Of a stretch of DNA of 64,000 nt, positions 27,383 to 35,388 are shown piece after piece. Each line of letters opens with the position of its first letter. The stretch's first letter is position 1. The position numbers and the translations under genes are program-made. The stretch is from Mucilaginibacter sp. 44-25 (GTDB taxonomy: Bacteria; Bacteroidota; Bacteroidia; Sphingobacteriales; Sphingobacteriaceae), in the NCBI GenBank assembly GCA_001898335.1, contig MKTS01000008.1, positions 36,784 to 100,783 of the forward strand, written 5' to 3'. The notes under the pieces are model-generated. The model had not been told where the DNA came from. It did not search any database and saw nothing but the letters and a program-made list of their open reading frames with translations.

Positions 27383-28363
27383 ATGAAATTTTTCGAAGAA
27401 AAACGCAGAGAGGTAATGAAGCATATAGAAAAGTTCATGCTGGAAAAGATGAATGAGTACTTAAAGCCTATAGATACCATTTGGCAGCCGTCAGACTTTT
27501 TGCCTGATGCGTCAAGAGATACGTTTTTCAGTGAGATAAAAGAATTACAGGAAAGCGCGAGGGGCCTGTCATATGATCTGGTAGCGGTTTTAATTGGCGA
27601 TACCATTACCGAAGAAGCGCTGCCCACCTACGAATCATGGTTAACCATGGTTGAAGGTGTTAGCGATGACGAGGAAGGCGGCTGGATGAAGTGGACCCGC
27701 CATTGGACCGCCGAAGAGAACCGCCACGGCGACCTGCTTAACAAATACTTATACCTTACCGGCCGCGTTGATATGCGCGCCATGGAAGTATCAACCCAAT
27801 ACCTTATTGCCGATGGTTTTGACATAGGCACCGGGCACGATCCTTACCGTAACTTTATTTATACCTCGTTCCAGGAACTGGCCACCAACGTATCGCACCG
27901 CAGGGTGGCATCGCAGGCAAAAAAAGCAGGCGATACTTTGCTGTCAAAAATGTGTGGTGTTATTGCCGGCGATGAGGCCCGCCATGCTAAAGCTTACAAA
28001 TATTTTATCGAGCGTACTTTTGAGGTTGATGCCAACGAAGCTATGCTGGCCTTTGAGGACATGATGCGTAAAAAAATTGTAATGCCGGCGCATTTCCTTC
28101 GTGAAGTAGGCTTAAAGATCGGCCAAACCTTTGGACACTTTACAGATGCAGCTCAACGCCTGGGAATCTATACAGCAATTGATTACGTAGACATACTAAA
28201 AGAATTAATAACCGACTGGCACATTGCCAGCGTTACCGACCTTAAAGAGGACGGTGAAAAAGCCCGCGACTACATCATGGCCCTGCCGGATAGGTTACTG
28301 CGCGTAGCCGACCGGATGAAGAACCCTATGCTGGAATACAAGTTCAGCTGGATAAACGGATAA
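27383..28363 (+). CDS. Acyl-[acyl-carrier-protein] desaturase
   Basis: A 326-residue soluble di-iron desaturase of the stearoyl-ACP type. Iron ligands are seen as EENRH (111-115) and DEARH (197-201), spaced as in plant and actinobacterial enzymes. It would place a cis double bond in acyl-ACP using oxygen and reduced ferredoxin, letting an aerobic cell make unsaturated fatty acids. Length is normal. It has its own -7 element and a strong terminator, so it is a single-gene unit. Confidence 0.93.
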   Translation: MKFFEEKRREVMKHIEKFMLEKMNEYLKPIDTIWQPSDFLPDASRDTFFSEIKELQESARGLSYDLVAVLIGDTITEEALPTYESWLTMVEGVSDDEEGGWMKWTRHWTAEENRHGDLLNKYLYLTGRVDMRAMEVSTQYLIADGFDIGTGHDPYRNFIYTSFQELATNVSHRRVASQAKKAGDTLLSKMCGVIAGDEARHAKAYKYFIERTFEVDANEAMLAFEDMMRKKIVMPAHFLREVGLKIGQTFGHFTDAAQRLGIYTAIDYVDILKELITDWHIASVTDLKEDGEKARDYIMALPDRLLRVADRMKNPMLEYKFSWING

Positions 28364-28373
28364 AAAATTATTG

Positions 28374-28397
28374 AAGCCTCTGCGAAGAGGCTTTTTT
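28374..28397 (+). terminator. Terminator of the acyl-ACP desaturase
   Basis: AAGCCTCT and AGAGGCTT form an 8-bp stem with a GCGA tetraloop, followed by a T run. A textbook intrinsic terminator, 10 bases past the stop. Confidence 0.9.
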
Positions 28398-28398
28398 A

Positions 28399-28725
28399 TT
28401 ACCCTTCCTCCACCAGATCCGTTCCTAACTTTCCTGATAGATCATCAAAAAGCAAATTCAGAATGGATTCAATGGTAACGGAATTTACATCATCCACATA
28501 ATTCTCATTGCGGGTTATCCACAGTTCATCGTCCTGAACGGCGATGGTATATAAAGGGCCATCGTAAAATTCCGGCTGAAGTATCTTGATACCTTCCGGT
28601 GTATTTTCAACAAGAAACTCAAGGTCGCTTTGGCGTTGTTTACGAAACAGCGGGTTAAGCTGGTCTTTAATGTGGTTATACAGCTTTTCGGTTGCTATCG
28701 GTTTATGCAGGGTGATGATCTTCAT
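28399..28725 (-). CDS. Hypothetical 108-residue protein
   Basis: A small acidic protein starting MKIITLHKPIATEKLYNHI. It has no signal peptide or membrane segment. An amphipathic C-terminal helix (VNSVTIESILNLLFDDLSGKLG) is predicted. I do not recognise the family. The frame is free of stops, uses the same codons as its neighbours and ends immediately next to the desaturase terminator, which would serve both strands. It stands alone, convergent with the desaturase. Confidence 0.65.
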   Translation of the reverse strand: MKIITLHKPIATEKLYNHIKDQLNPLFRKQRQSDLEFLVENTPEGIKILQPEFYDGPLYTIAVQDDELWITRNENYVDDVNSVTIESILNLLFDDLSGKLGTDLVEEG

Positions 28726-28841
28726 TTGCTCATGTGTTTTAATATTTACAAACTGGCAGCAGGGATTGTTTAAAGCACCTTTTATTTAATGTTTTAAAAC
28801 AGCAGCTTTGTACTGCCGTTAACTAATAAACACTACACACC

Positions 28842-29861
28842 ATGAAATATAAATTGCTGGGCCGCTCGGGCCTTAAAGTATCCGAACTTTGTTTAGGCAC
28901 CATGGGCTTTGGCACCGAGGCCGGCTGGGGCGCTGATGCTGATACCAGTTTCAAAATTATGGATGCCTATACCGAGGCAGGTGGTAACTTTTTAGACACC
29001 GCCAACATTTACAAATTAGGCACCAGCGAAAAGATCATTGGCAATTACCTGAGCAACCACGACCGCGACCATTTTGTGGTAGCTACCAAGTATACCTTAA
29101 AGGATAACCAAACCAACGTAAACGCCAGCGGCAACAATCGCAAAAACATGATGCGCAGCGTTGAGGAAAGTCTCAAACGTTTAAAAACGGATTTTATTGA
29201 TGTGCTTTACCTGCACATCTGGGATGATATTACACCTATTGACGAAGTGCTGCGTGGCATGGACGACCTCATTCGCCAGGGAAAGGTTACCTATGCCGCC
29301 ATAAGCGATACTCCCGCATGGGTAGTAGCCAAAGGCAACACCCTGGCCGAGCTAATGGGCTGGAGCCAGTTTATTGCCTTACAAGTGGAATACAGCCTGC
29401 TGGCCCGTACCGCCGAACGCGAACTGATACCGATGGCCAAACACTTCGGCATGACGGTTACACCATGGGCACCATTGGCCGGCGGCGCGCTAACGGGTAA
29501 ATACCTAAAGGGCGAGAAAGGACGCATTAAACCCGACAGCAAACGCTTGAATGATAAAGCTGAAAAGATAACCCGCGTGGTGATGGAAATAGCACAGGAG
29601 TTAGGCGTATCAGAAAGCCATGTTGCCCTGCAGTGGACTATGAGCAAAGGTTTCCAATGCATACCTATTGTTGGCGCTACCAAGGTAGATCAGTTAAAAG
29701 ACAACCTCAAGACAGTTGATGTAACACTAACGCCTGAGCATATTGCCAAATTGGACGAAGTCAGCAAAATTGAATTAGGCTTCCCCGGAGATTTCTTTAA
29801 CGAGGATGCCGTGAAAATGAATTCGTTCGGCGGGTTTTACGATAGGGTTGAGAAACGTTGA
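28842..29861 (+). CDS. Aldo/keto reductase
   Basis: A 339-residue NADPH-dependent reductase of the AKR superfamily (TIM barrel). The catalytic set appears in order as FLDTANIYKLG (Asp and Tyr), ATKYTL (Lys) and LYLHIWD (His). The cofactor-side segment ending IPIVGATKVDQLKDNL is typical. The substrate cannot be inferred; close relatives act on sugars or small aldehydes. CAGCTTTG at 28803-28810, one mismatch from the -7 consensus, precedes the ATG. It is not obviously in an operon with the following toxin-antitoxin pair. Confidence 0.92.
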   Translation: MKYKLLGRSGLKVSELCLGTMGFGTEAGWGADADTSFKIMDAYTEAGGNFLDTANIYKLGTSEKIIGNYLSNHDRDHFVVATKYTLKDNQTNVNASGNNRKNMMRSVEESLKRLKTDFIDVLYLHIWDDITPIDEVLRGMDDLIRQGKVTYAAISDTPAWVVAKGNTLAELMGWSQFIALQVEYSLLARTAERELIPMAKHFGMTVTPWAPLAGGALTGKYLKGEKGRIKPDSKRLNDKAEKITRVVMEIAQELGVSESHVALQWTMSKGFQCIPIVGATKVDQLKDNLKTVDVTLTPEHIAKLDEVSKIELGFPGDFFNEDAVKMNSFGGFYDRVEKR

Positions 29862-29888
29862 TATAGTCTGCTCAAATAGTTAAATTTG
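29858..29888 (+). promoter_or_regulatory. Promoter of the toxin-antitoxin pair (TTG-N20-TAAATTTG)
   Basis: TTG at 29858-29860 and TAAATTTG at 29881-29888 are 20 bases apart, the expected Bacteroidota -33/-7 layout. The ATG of the antitoxin is 18 bases further on. Confidence 0.6.
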
Positions 29889-29905
29889 TTAAAGACACAA
29901 ATACC

Positions 29906-30157
29906 ATGACCATAGCAGCGATAAGGAAAAAATTACACGACTATATCAATATAGCCGACGATGAGAAAGTGAAAGCGATCTATACGCTTGTTGAAAGTGA
30001 GATTTCCACAGAGTATAAATGGCATGAGGACGAAAATTTTGTTGCGGAGTTAGAAGACCGATATACACGATTTGAAGCAGGCATAGATAAAGGATATTCT
30101 ATAGATGAAGTAAGGTCATTCATGCACGATCGTAAGCGTGAAGCAAGAAACGACTAA
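29906..30157 (+). CDS. Antitoxin-like protein of a ParE-type module
   Basis: An 83-residue acidic protein, directly upstream of a ParE/RelE toxin with a 9-base gap. Its N-terminus (IRKKLHDYINIADDEKVKAIYTL) looks like a helical dimerisation region, and the C-terminal ERYTRF-like and DEVRSFM helices would be the toxin-binding part; short antitoxins of this shape are common in Bacteroidota. No clear DNA-binding motif (HTH or ribbon-helix-helix) is recognisable, so autoregulation is uncertain. The call rests mainly on context. Confidence 0.7.
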   Translation: MTIAAIRKKLHDYINIADDEKVKAIYTLVESEISTEYKWHEDENFVAELEDRYTRFEAGIDKGYSIDEVRSFMHDRKREARND

Positions 30158-30166
30158 AGACATTAC

Positions 30167-30460
30167 GTGACTTACCTAATTCAATTTTCTGACAAAGCGC
30201 GATATGAATTATTCGATGGATGGGCGTGGTATGAAAAACAGCAAATAGGCTTAGGCGATAAGTTTGAAAATGAGGTCTACAAAAAGATATCTTTTGTACA
30301 AAGCAATCCTTTGATCTATGAAAAACAGGGAAATTTCCGACAAGCCAACACGGAGATATTTCCTTATTTGATAGTATTTCGAATAAATGAGCACAAAAAA
30401 ATGATTTTCATAGTATCTGTATTTCATACCCGCCGTAACCCACATAGAAAGCTAAGGTAA
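30167..30460 (+). CDS. ParE/RelE-family toxin
   Basis: A 97-residue basic protein with a ParE/RelE fold: an N-terminal DKARYELFDGWAWYEKQQIGLGDKFENEV helix pair (read in parts) and C-terminal strands PYLIVFRINEHKKMIFIVSVFHTRRNPH, the Arg/His tail usual in this family. Toxins of this group inhibit gyrase (ParE) or cleave mRNA on ribosomes (RelE); sequence alone does not decide which. The start is GTG at 30167, 9 bases after the antitoxin stop, so translation is probably coupled. No ATG alternative fits. Confidence 0.85.
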   Translation: MTYLIQFSDKARYELFDGWAWYEKQQIGLGDKFENEVYKKISFVQSNPLIYEKQGNFRQANTEIFPYLIVFRINEHKKMIFIVSVFHTRRNPHRKLR

Positions 30461-30559
30461 ATTTAACGCATACATTCCAAGTAAAAGCAAATTTAGCATT
30501 TCAGTAGCTTTACGAAATAACAGCCCACTTTTTCTCCTCCAAAATAAATCACAACCTAC

Positions 30560-30589
30560 TTGTAAATTAAACAATTAAGCGTATCTTTG
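30560..30589 (+). promoter_or_regulatory. Promoter of the rplM-rpsI-rpsB-tsf operon
   Basis: TTG at 30560-30562 and TATCTTTG at 30582-30589 are 19 bases apart, followed by CAG. This is the clearest Bacteroidota promoter in the window. A short CCCG/CGGG hairpin (30594-30607) lies in the roughly 50-base leader and might be part of an L13-binding site. Confidence 0.75.
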
Positions 30590-30643
30590 CAGTCCCGAAA
30601 ATACGGGGTTTACAAAAACGTTTAATTATTTAATTTAAAGCAA

Positions 30644-31081
30644 GTGAATACGTTAAGTTACAAAACTGTCTCAGCCAACAAGAAAACCGTTAATAAAGAA
30701 TGGGTTGTTGTTGACGCTAACAATGAGATTTTGGGGCGCTTGTGTACTAAGATCGCTATGATGATCAGAGGTAAACATAAGCCAGGATTCACCCCAAACG
30801 TAGACTGCGGTGATAACGTTATCGTTATTAATGCAGACAAGGTAAGACTGACCGGAGACAAATTTGCTACCAAGCAGTATGTTTCTTACACTGGTTATCC
30901 AGGTGGTCAGCGTTTCATTTCTCCTAAGGAGTTAATGGCAAAACATCCGGAGCGCGTAATTGAAAAAGCGGTTCGTGGTATGTTACCTAAAAACCGTTTG
31001 GGCCGTGCTATCTATGGCAACCTGCATGTTTACGCTGGTGCCGAGCATCCACACGCCGCTCAAAATCCTAAAACCATTTAA
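30644..31081 (+). CDS. rplM: 50S ribosomal protein L13
   Basis: A 145-residue uL13 beginning with GTG (MNTLSYKTVSANKKTV), which gives the usual N-terminus in this phylum. Conserved stretches include WVVVDANNEILGRLCTKIA, RGKHKPGFTPNVDCGD and MLPKNRLGRAI, each read in parts. It is an early-assembly protein of the large subunit. First gene of a four-gene ribosomal operon with rpsI, rpsB and tsf, in the standard order for Bacteroidota. Confidence 0.96.
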   Translation: MNTLSYKTVSANKKTVNKEWVVVDANNEILGRLCTKIAMMIRGKHKPGFTPNVDCGDNVIVINADKVRLTGDKFATKQYVSYTGYPGGQRFISPKELMAKHPERVIEKAVRGMLPKNRLGRAIYGNLHVYAGAEHPHAAQNPKTI

Positions 31082-31093
31082 CTTTCAATTTTA

Positions 31094-31100
31094 AAAGGAG
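31094..31100 (+). promoter_or_regulatory. Strong Shine-Dalgarno of rpsI
   Basis: AAAGGAG ends 10 bases before the rpsI ATG. Strong Shine-Dalgarno sequences are uncommon in Bacteroidota, where the 16S tail is thought to be sequestered. Confidence 0.6.
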
Positions 31101-31110
31101 AAAAAACACA

Positions 31111-31497
31111 ATGCCAACAACTAACACTTCAGGCAGAAGAAAAACCGCTGTTGCCCGCATTTACTTAAGCGAGGGTAATGGCGCTATTACCGTTAACGGT
31201 AAAGATTACAAAGAGTACTTCCCTACTTTGCCTTTACAATACATTGTTACCCAGTCTACAGAGGTTTCTGGTTCTGCAGGTAAATTTGATGTTAAAGTAA
31301 ACGTAGCAGGTGGTGGTGTAAAAGGACAGGCCGAGGCCGTTCGTTTAGCTATCGCTAAAGCCATTGTTGAACTGGATCCGGAGAAAAAACCGGCTCTGCG
31401 TGCTAAAGGTTTAATGACACGTGACGACCGTATGGTTGAGCGTAAGAAACCAGGTCGCAGAAAAGCTCGCAGAAGATTCCAATTCAGTAAACGTTAA
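31111..31497 (+). CDS. rpsI: 30S ribosomal protein S9
   Basis: A 128-residue uS9. TSGRRKTAVARIYL at the N-terminus and KKPGRRKARRRFQFSKR at the C-terminus are the family signature; the basic tail ends in Lys-Arg and reaches the P-site tRNA. It follows rplM by 29 bases and is followed by rpsB after 21 bases. Confidence 0.97.
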   Translation: MPTTNTSGRRKTAVARIYLSEGNGAITVNGKDYKEYFPTLPLQYIVTQSTEVSGSAGKFDVKVNVAGGGVKGQAEAVRLAIAKAIVELDPEKKPALRAKGLMTRDDRMVERKKPGRRKARRRFQFSKR

Positions 31498-31501
31498 TAT
31501 C

Positions 31502-31509
31502 AAAGGAGG
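31502..31509 (+). promoter_or_regulatory. Strong Shine-Dalgarno of rpsB
   Basis: AAAGGAGG ends 9 bases before the rpsB ATG, complementary to the canonical anti-Shine-Dalgarno. Confidence 0.6.
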
Positions 31510-31518
31510 ACACAAACA

Positions 31519-32355
31519 ATGGCAAGAACAACATATCAGGATTTACTGGATGCAGGTGTACACTTTGGTCACCTTACCCGCAAATGGGATCCGAAAATGT
31601 CTCAGTACATTTTCATGGAGCGTAACGGTATCCACATTATCGATTTAAATAAAACATTAGCAAAGGTTGAAGAAGCCGCTGCTGCTATCAAACAAATAGT
31701 AAAATCAGGCCGCAAAGTATTATTCGTAGCTACCAAAAAACAAGCTAAGGATATTGTTGCCGATTACGCGAAAAGCGTAAACATGCCATACATCACCGAG
31801 CGTTGGTTAGGTGGTATGTTAACCAACTTCGCTACCGTACGTAAGTCAATCAAAAAGATGTCAAACATCGATAAACTGACTAAAGACGGTACTTACGCTA
31901 TCCTTTCTAAGAAAGAGCGTTTAATGATACAGCGCGAGCGCGTTAAATTAGAAACCCTTTTAGGTGGTATCTCTGATCTTAACCGTTTACCTGCAGCATT
32001 ATTCATCATCGACGTTAAAAAAGAGCACATCGCCGTATCAGAAGCTTTAAAGCTGAACATCCCGACTTTCGCGATGGTTGATACTAACTCTGACCCATCT
32101 AACATCGACTTCCCTATCCCGGCTAACGACGACGCTACCAAATCGATCTCTTTGATCACCGGTATCATCATCAAAGCTATCGAAGAAGGTTTGGATGAGC
32201 GCAAACGCGAGAAAGAAGACGAAACTGAAAAAGAAGCAGCTGCTGCAAAAGCGAAAGCTGATGCTCCTGAAGCAACTTCAGGCGCACGTGGCGCAAAAAG
32301 GGTAGCCGAAGAAGCTGAGGCTGGTACCCCAACTGCTGAATCTACAGAAGAGTAA
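31519..32355 (+). CDS. rpsB: 30S ribosomal protein S2
   Basis: A 278-residue uS2. It has HFGHLTRKWDPKMSQYIF at the start and the GGMLTNFATVRKS and VDTNSDPSNIDFPIP motifs. The last 45 residues are an Ala/Glu/Lys-rich low-complexity tail (KAKADAPEATSGARG) longer than in E. coli, as is usual in this phylum. Downstream a 95-base spacer with a long hairpin separates it from tsf. Confidence 0.97.
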   Translation: MARTTYQDLLDAGVHFGHLTRKWDPKMSQYIFMERNGIHIIDLNKTLAKVEEAAAAIKQIVKSGRKVLFVATKKQAKDIVADYAKSVNMPYITERWLGGMLTNFATVRKSIKKMSNIDKLTKDGTYAILSKKERLMIQRERVKLETLLGGISDLNRLPAALFIIDVKKEHIAVSEALKLNIPTFAMVDTNSDPSNIDFPIPANDDATKSISLITGIIIKAIEEGLDERKREKEDETEKEAAAAKAKADAPEATSGARGAKRVAEEAEAGTPTAESTEE

Positions 32356-32367
32356 TATTTATTTAAT

Positions 32368-32423
32368 GTTGTAAGGTTGCAAGGTTGGAATGTTTTAATG
32401 TTTCAACCTTGTAACCTTTCAAC
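32368..32423. repeat. Inverted repeat in the rpsB-tsf spacer
   Basis: Arms 32368-32387 (GTTGTAAGGTTGCAAGGTTG) and 32404-32423 pair at 18 of 20 positions around a 16-base loop. The arms are made of reiterated AAGGTTG units. No T-tract follows, so it could trim or attenuate rather than fully stop transcripts into tsf. Confidence 0.65.
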
Positions 32424-32449
32424 TTTATAACATTTAACATAAAAAACAA

Positions 32450-33301
32450 ATGTCTACAGTACAAATTTCTGCATCAGACGTAAATAAACTGCGCCAGCAA
32501 ACCGGTGCGGGTATGATGGATTGCAAAAAAGCTTTAACTGAAACCAATGGTGATTTTGAAGCTGCAATTGATTACTTAAGAAAAAAAGGCGCTAAAGTTG
32601 CCGCAAGCCGCCAGGACCGTGAGTCAAACGAAGGTGTGGTTATCGCGCGTACTTCAGAAGATGGCAAACGTGGTGTGATCATCGAGCTTAACTGCGAAAC
32701 CGACTTCGTGGCTAAGAACGCTGAATTCGTTGCTTTTGGTAACGAGATTGCTAACGCTGCTGTACAGGCTAACCCAAAATCGCTTGAAGAACTTAATGCT
32801 TTAGAAATTGACGTTGAGAACTCACGCGTTAAAATTGGCGATGCTACTGTTGACAAAACAGGTAAGATCGGCGAAAAGATCGGCGTATCTAAATACGAAG
32901 TGCTGGAAGGCGAGAAAGTTGTTGCTTACATCCACGGTAACTACCGTTTAGCGGTGTTGGTAGCTTTAAACAAAGCTGCTACCGGTGCTGACGAAGCAGG
33001 TAAAGACGTAGCTATGCAAATTGCCGCTATGAACCCTGTTGCGGTTGATAAAGACGGTGTTGATTCAACTACTATCGAGCGTGAGTTAGCTATCGCTAAA
33101 GATCAGATCCGTGCGGAAGGTAAACCGGAAGAAATGGTTGAAAAGATCGCCGCCGGTAAACTGAACAAATTCTACAAAGACTCAACTTTATTAAACCAGG
33201 AGTTTGTTAAGGATTCTTCTAAGAACGTTAGCCAGTTCCTTGATACAGTTGAAAAAGGCCTTACAGTTACCGCGTTTAAGCGAGTTGCTTTAGGAGCTTA
33301 A
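32450..33301 (+). CDS. tsf: Elongation factor Ts
   Basis: A 283-residue EF-Ts, the guanine-nucleotide exchange factor for EF-Tu. The UBA-like N-terminus reads VNKLRQQTGAGMMDCKKAL and the core has ELNCETDFVAKN and VAMQIAAMNP. It is about the usual length. Last gene of the ribosomal operon, followed by a strong terminator. It has no visible Shine-Dalgarno, unlike rpsI and rpsB. Confidence 0.97.
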   Translation: MSTVQISASDVNKLRQQTGAGMMDCKKALTETNGDFEAAIDYLRKKGAKVAASRQDRESNEGVVIARTSEDGKRGVIIELNCETDFVAKNAEFVAFGNEIANAAVQANPKSLEELNALEIDVENSRVKIGDATVDKTGKIGEKIGVSKYEVLEGEKVVAYIHGNYRLAVLVALNKAATGADEAGKDVAMQIAAMNPVAVDKDGVDSTTIERELAIAKDQIRAEGKPEEMVEKIAAGKLNKFYKDSTLLNQEFVKDSSKNVSQFLDTVEKGLTVTAFKRVALGA

Positions 33302-33310
33302 TTATATTAA

Positions 33311-33341
33311 CCCCCTCGGCTTACCGAGGGGGATTTTTTTT
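33311..33341 (+). terminator. Terminator of the rplM-tsf operon
   Basis: CCCCCTCGG and CCGAGGGGG form a perfect 9-bp GC-rich stem with a CTTA loop, followed by ATTTTTTTT. Ten bases past the tsf stop. Confidence 0.92.
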
Positions 33342-33356
33342 GTTTGCCCCACCCAA

Positions 33357-33375
33357 CCCTCCCCGGTAGGGAGGG
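33357..33375. repeat. Short GC-rich hairpin before nagA
   Basis: CCCTCCC and GGGAGGG form a 7-bp stem in the 150-base tsf-nagA gap. With the CCCCTAACGGGGGAT segment at 33420-33434 it resembles short dispersed repeats of this phylum. No promoter was seen here with confidence. Confidence 0.4.
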
Positions 33376-33454
33376 CTTTGTTGTAAAAGGGACATTCACA
33401 ATTTAAAACAAAAAGTATCCCCTAACGGGGGATATTTAGAGGGGGCTTTCTTCC

Positions 33455-34576
33455 ATGAGCACAGCACTGCATAACCTTAAACTCATTACCAACGGCACCA
33501 TTACCGAAGGAAAAGCAGTTTTAATTGAAGGCAACAAGATCAAAGCTATAGTTAATGAGCAGTCCATCCCTGCTGATGCGGTTAAGAAAAATCTTAACGG
33601 TGCTTACCTGGCGCCCGGTTTTATAGATCTGCAGATCTATGGCAGCGGCGGTAAACTATTTGCCGGCAAGCCCGAAATAGCGGCACTGCAGCGGATGGAA
33701 GACGACCTGCTTAACCAAGGCACCACCGGCTTCTTCGCCACCATAGGTACTAACACCAACGATATTGTAGAGGCCGGTATCGACACGGCAAAAGCATACC
33801 GTGCTAATGCACGCGGCAATTTCTGGGGCGTGCATCTGGAGGGGCCATATCTCAATGCGGCCAAACGCGGCGCGCATCCTGAAAAGTATATTAAAAAAGC
33901 GACTTTAGCAGAAGTTAAAGGCTGGATAGAACGTGCCGAAGGTGTGATCAGCATGATAACTATAGCGCCTGAGCTGCAGGACCACGAAGTGATCGATTAC
34001 CTGCATACACAGGGCATCATCCTTTCATCAGGCCATAGCAATGCCACTTACGAGCAAGGTAAGGGCTTCCTGAACAAACCTATTCCCGCCGTTACGCATC
34101 TGTTTAACGCTATGCCGCAAATGCACCACCGCGAGCCCGGTTACATCCCCGCCATATTTGAGGAACGCCCCTATACCAGCATCGTAGCCGATGGCAACCA
34201 CGTTGACTGGCCTATGATACGCCTGGCCAAGCGCGAACTGGGCGATAGGTTATTCCTGATCACAGACGCGGTAACTGCCGCTACTGAAGGCACTTACCAG
34301 CACCGTTTAGAAGGCGACAAGTATGTAATGCCTGACGGCACACTATCCGGCTCGAGCTTAACCATGCTAAAGGCGGTACAAAACTGTGTGGAAAAGGTGG
34401 GAATTGAACTGGCCGAAGCGGTTAACATGGCTTCGCTCTATCCGGCACAATTAGCAAAAAAGGCAAGTAAAGGACGCATTATTGAAGGCCTTGATGCCGA
34501 CCTGATTATTTTTAACGCTCATTATGAAACAATTGCTACTGTGTTACAGGGCAATTACTTAACCATTAACATATAA
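33455..34576 (+). CDS. nagA: N-acetylglucosamine-6-phosphate deacetylase
   Basis: A 373-residue amidohydrolase that removes acetate from GlcNAc-6-phosphate in amino-sugar and cell-wall recycling. Motifs in order: GFIDLQIYGSGG, HLEGPYLNAAKRGAH (metal Glu), SSGHSNATYEQG, ATHLFNAMPQMHHREPG and LITDAVTAA (catalytic Asp). Slightly short but complete. nagB is not adjacent. The start ATG follows a short repeat-rich spacer. Confidence 0.94.
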   Translation: MSTALHNLKLITNGTITEGKAVLIEGNKIKAIVNEQSIPADAVKKNLNGAYLAPGFIDLQIYGSGGKLFAGKPEIAALQRMEDDLLNQGTTGFFATIGTNTNDIVEAGIDTAKAYRANARGNFWGVHLEGPYLNAAKRGAHPEKYIKKATLAEVKGWIERAEGVISMITIAPELQDHEVIDYLHTQGIILSSGHSNATYEQGKGFLNKPIPAVTHLFNAMPQMHHREPGYIPAIFEERPYTSIVADGNHVDWPMIRLAKRELGDRLFLITDAVTAATEGTYQHRLEGDKYVMPDGTLSGSSLTMLKAVQNCVEKVGIELAEAVNMASLYPAQLAKKASKGRIIEGLDADLIIFNAHYETIATVLQGNYLTINI

Positions 34577-34601
34577 AATTTTAACAATACCATTTATTCT
34601 C

Positions 34602-34609
34602 TATTTTTG
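34602..34609 (+). promoter_or_regulatory. -7 element upstream of pyrH
   Basis: TATTTTTG, a full TAnnTTTG match, ends 17 bases before the pyrH ATG, separating it from nagA. Confidence 0.5.
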
Positions 34610-34626
34610 GTAAATCTTCCGTGTAA

Positions 34627-35331
34627 ATGAAATACAAAAGAGTACTTCTAAAACTTAGCGGCGAATCACTCATGGGTGAGCGCCAATATGGTATTGATAA
34701 TAAGCAGGTTCTGCAATACGCGCAGGACATAAAAGCCGTAAAAGATCAGGGAATTGAAATTGCTATTGTAGTTGGCGGTGGCAATATATTTCGCGGTTTA
34801 AGCGCCGAGAAGTCGGGAATGGAACGTGCCCAGGCCGATTATATGGGCATGCTGGCAACCGTTATTAACTGTATGGCATTACAAAACGCCCTGGAAAGCA
34901 TTGGGGTAGATACCCGCCTGCAATCGGCCATAAAAATGGAGCAGATATGCGAGCCATACATCCGCCGCCGCGCCATGCACCATCTCGAGTGCGATAAGAT
35001 CGTGATATTCGGTGCCGGTACCGGTAATCCGTATTTTACTACAGACACCGCGGCCTCTTTACGTGCTATTGAAATAAAGGCCGATGTGGTATTGAAAGGC
35101 ACCCGTGTAGATGGTATCTACACTGCCGACCCGGAGAAAGACCCTACCGCTACCCGTTACGACGAGATATCGTTCCAGGAAGTGTATGATAAAGGTTTAA
35201 ACGTAATGGACATGACCGCCATTACCCTATGCCAGGAGAACAAGCTCCCTATCATCGTTTTTGATATGAATAAAGAAGGCAACTTCATGAAGATCGCCAA
35301 AGGTGAACCGATAGGTACACTGGTAAAGTAA
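34627..35331 (+). CDS. pyrH: Uridylate kinase
   Basis: A 234-residue bacterial UMP kinase of the amino-acid-kinase fold, making UDP from UMP and ATP. Hallmarks are [14 protein letters not shown] at the N-terminus, [25 protein letters not shown] and [15 protein letters not shown]. The protein is hexameric in other bacteria and allosterically controlled by GTP and UTP. It shares a two-way terminator with the convergent ABC exporter. frr, which often follows pyrH, is 2 kb away on the other strand. Confidence 0.96.
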   Translation: MKYKRVLLKLSGESLMGERQYGIDNKQVLQYAQDIKAVKDQGIEIAIVVGGGNIFRGLSAEKSGMERAQADYMGMLATVINCMALQNALESIGVDTRLQSAIKMEQICEPYIRRRAMHHLECDKIVIFGAGTGNPYFTTDTAASLRAIEIKADVVLKGTRVDGIYTADPEKDPTATRYDEISFQEVYDKGLNVMDMTAITLCQENKLPIIVFDMNKEGNFMKIAKGEPIGTLVK

Positions 35332-35341
35332 AAGATAAGCT

Positions 35342-35380
35342 AACAAGAAAGCCCTGCTGATACAGCAGGGCTTTCTTGTT
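35342..35380. terminator. Bidirectional terminator of pyrH and the ABC exporter
   Basis: AACAAGAAAGCCCTGCT and AGCAGGGCTTTCTTGTT form a perfect 17-bp stem around GATAC between two convergent genes. Confidence 0.9.
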
Positions 35381-35388
35381 TATGCGAA

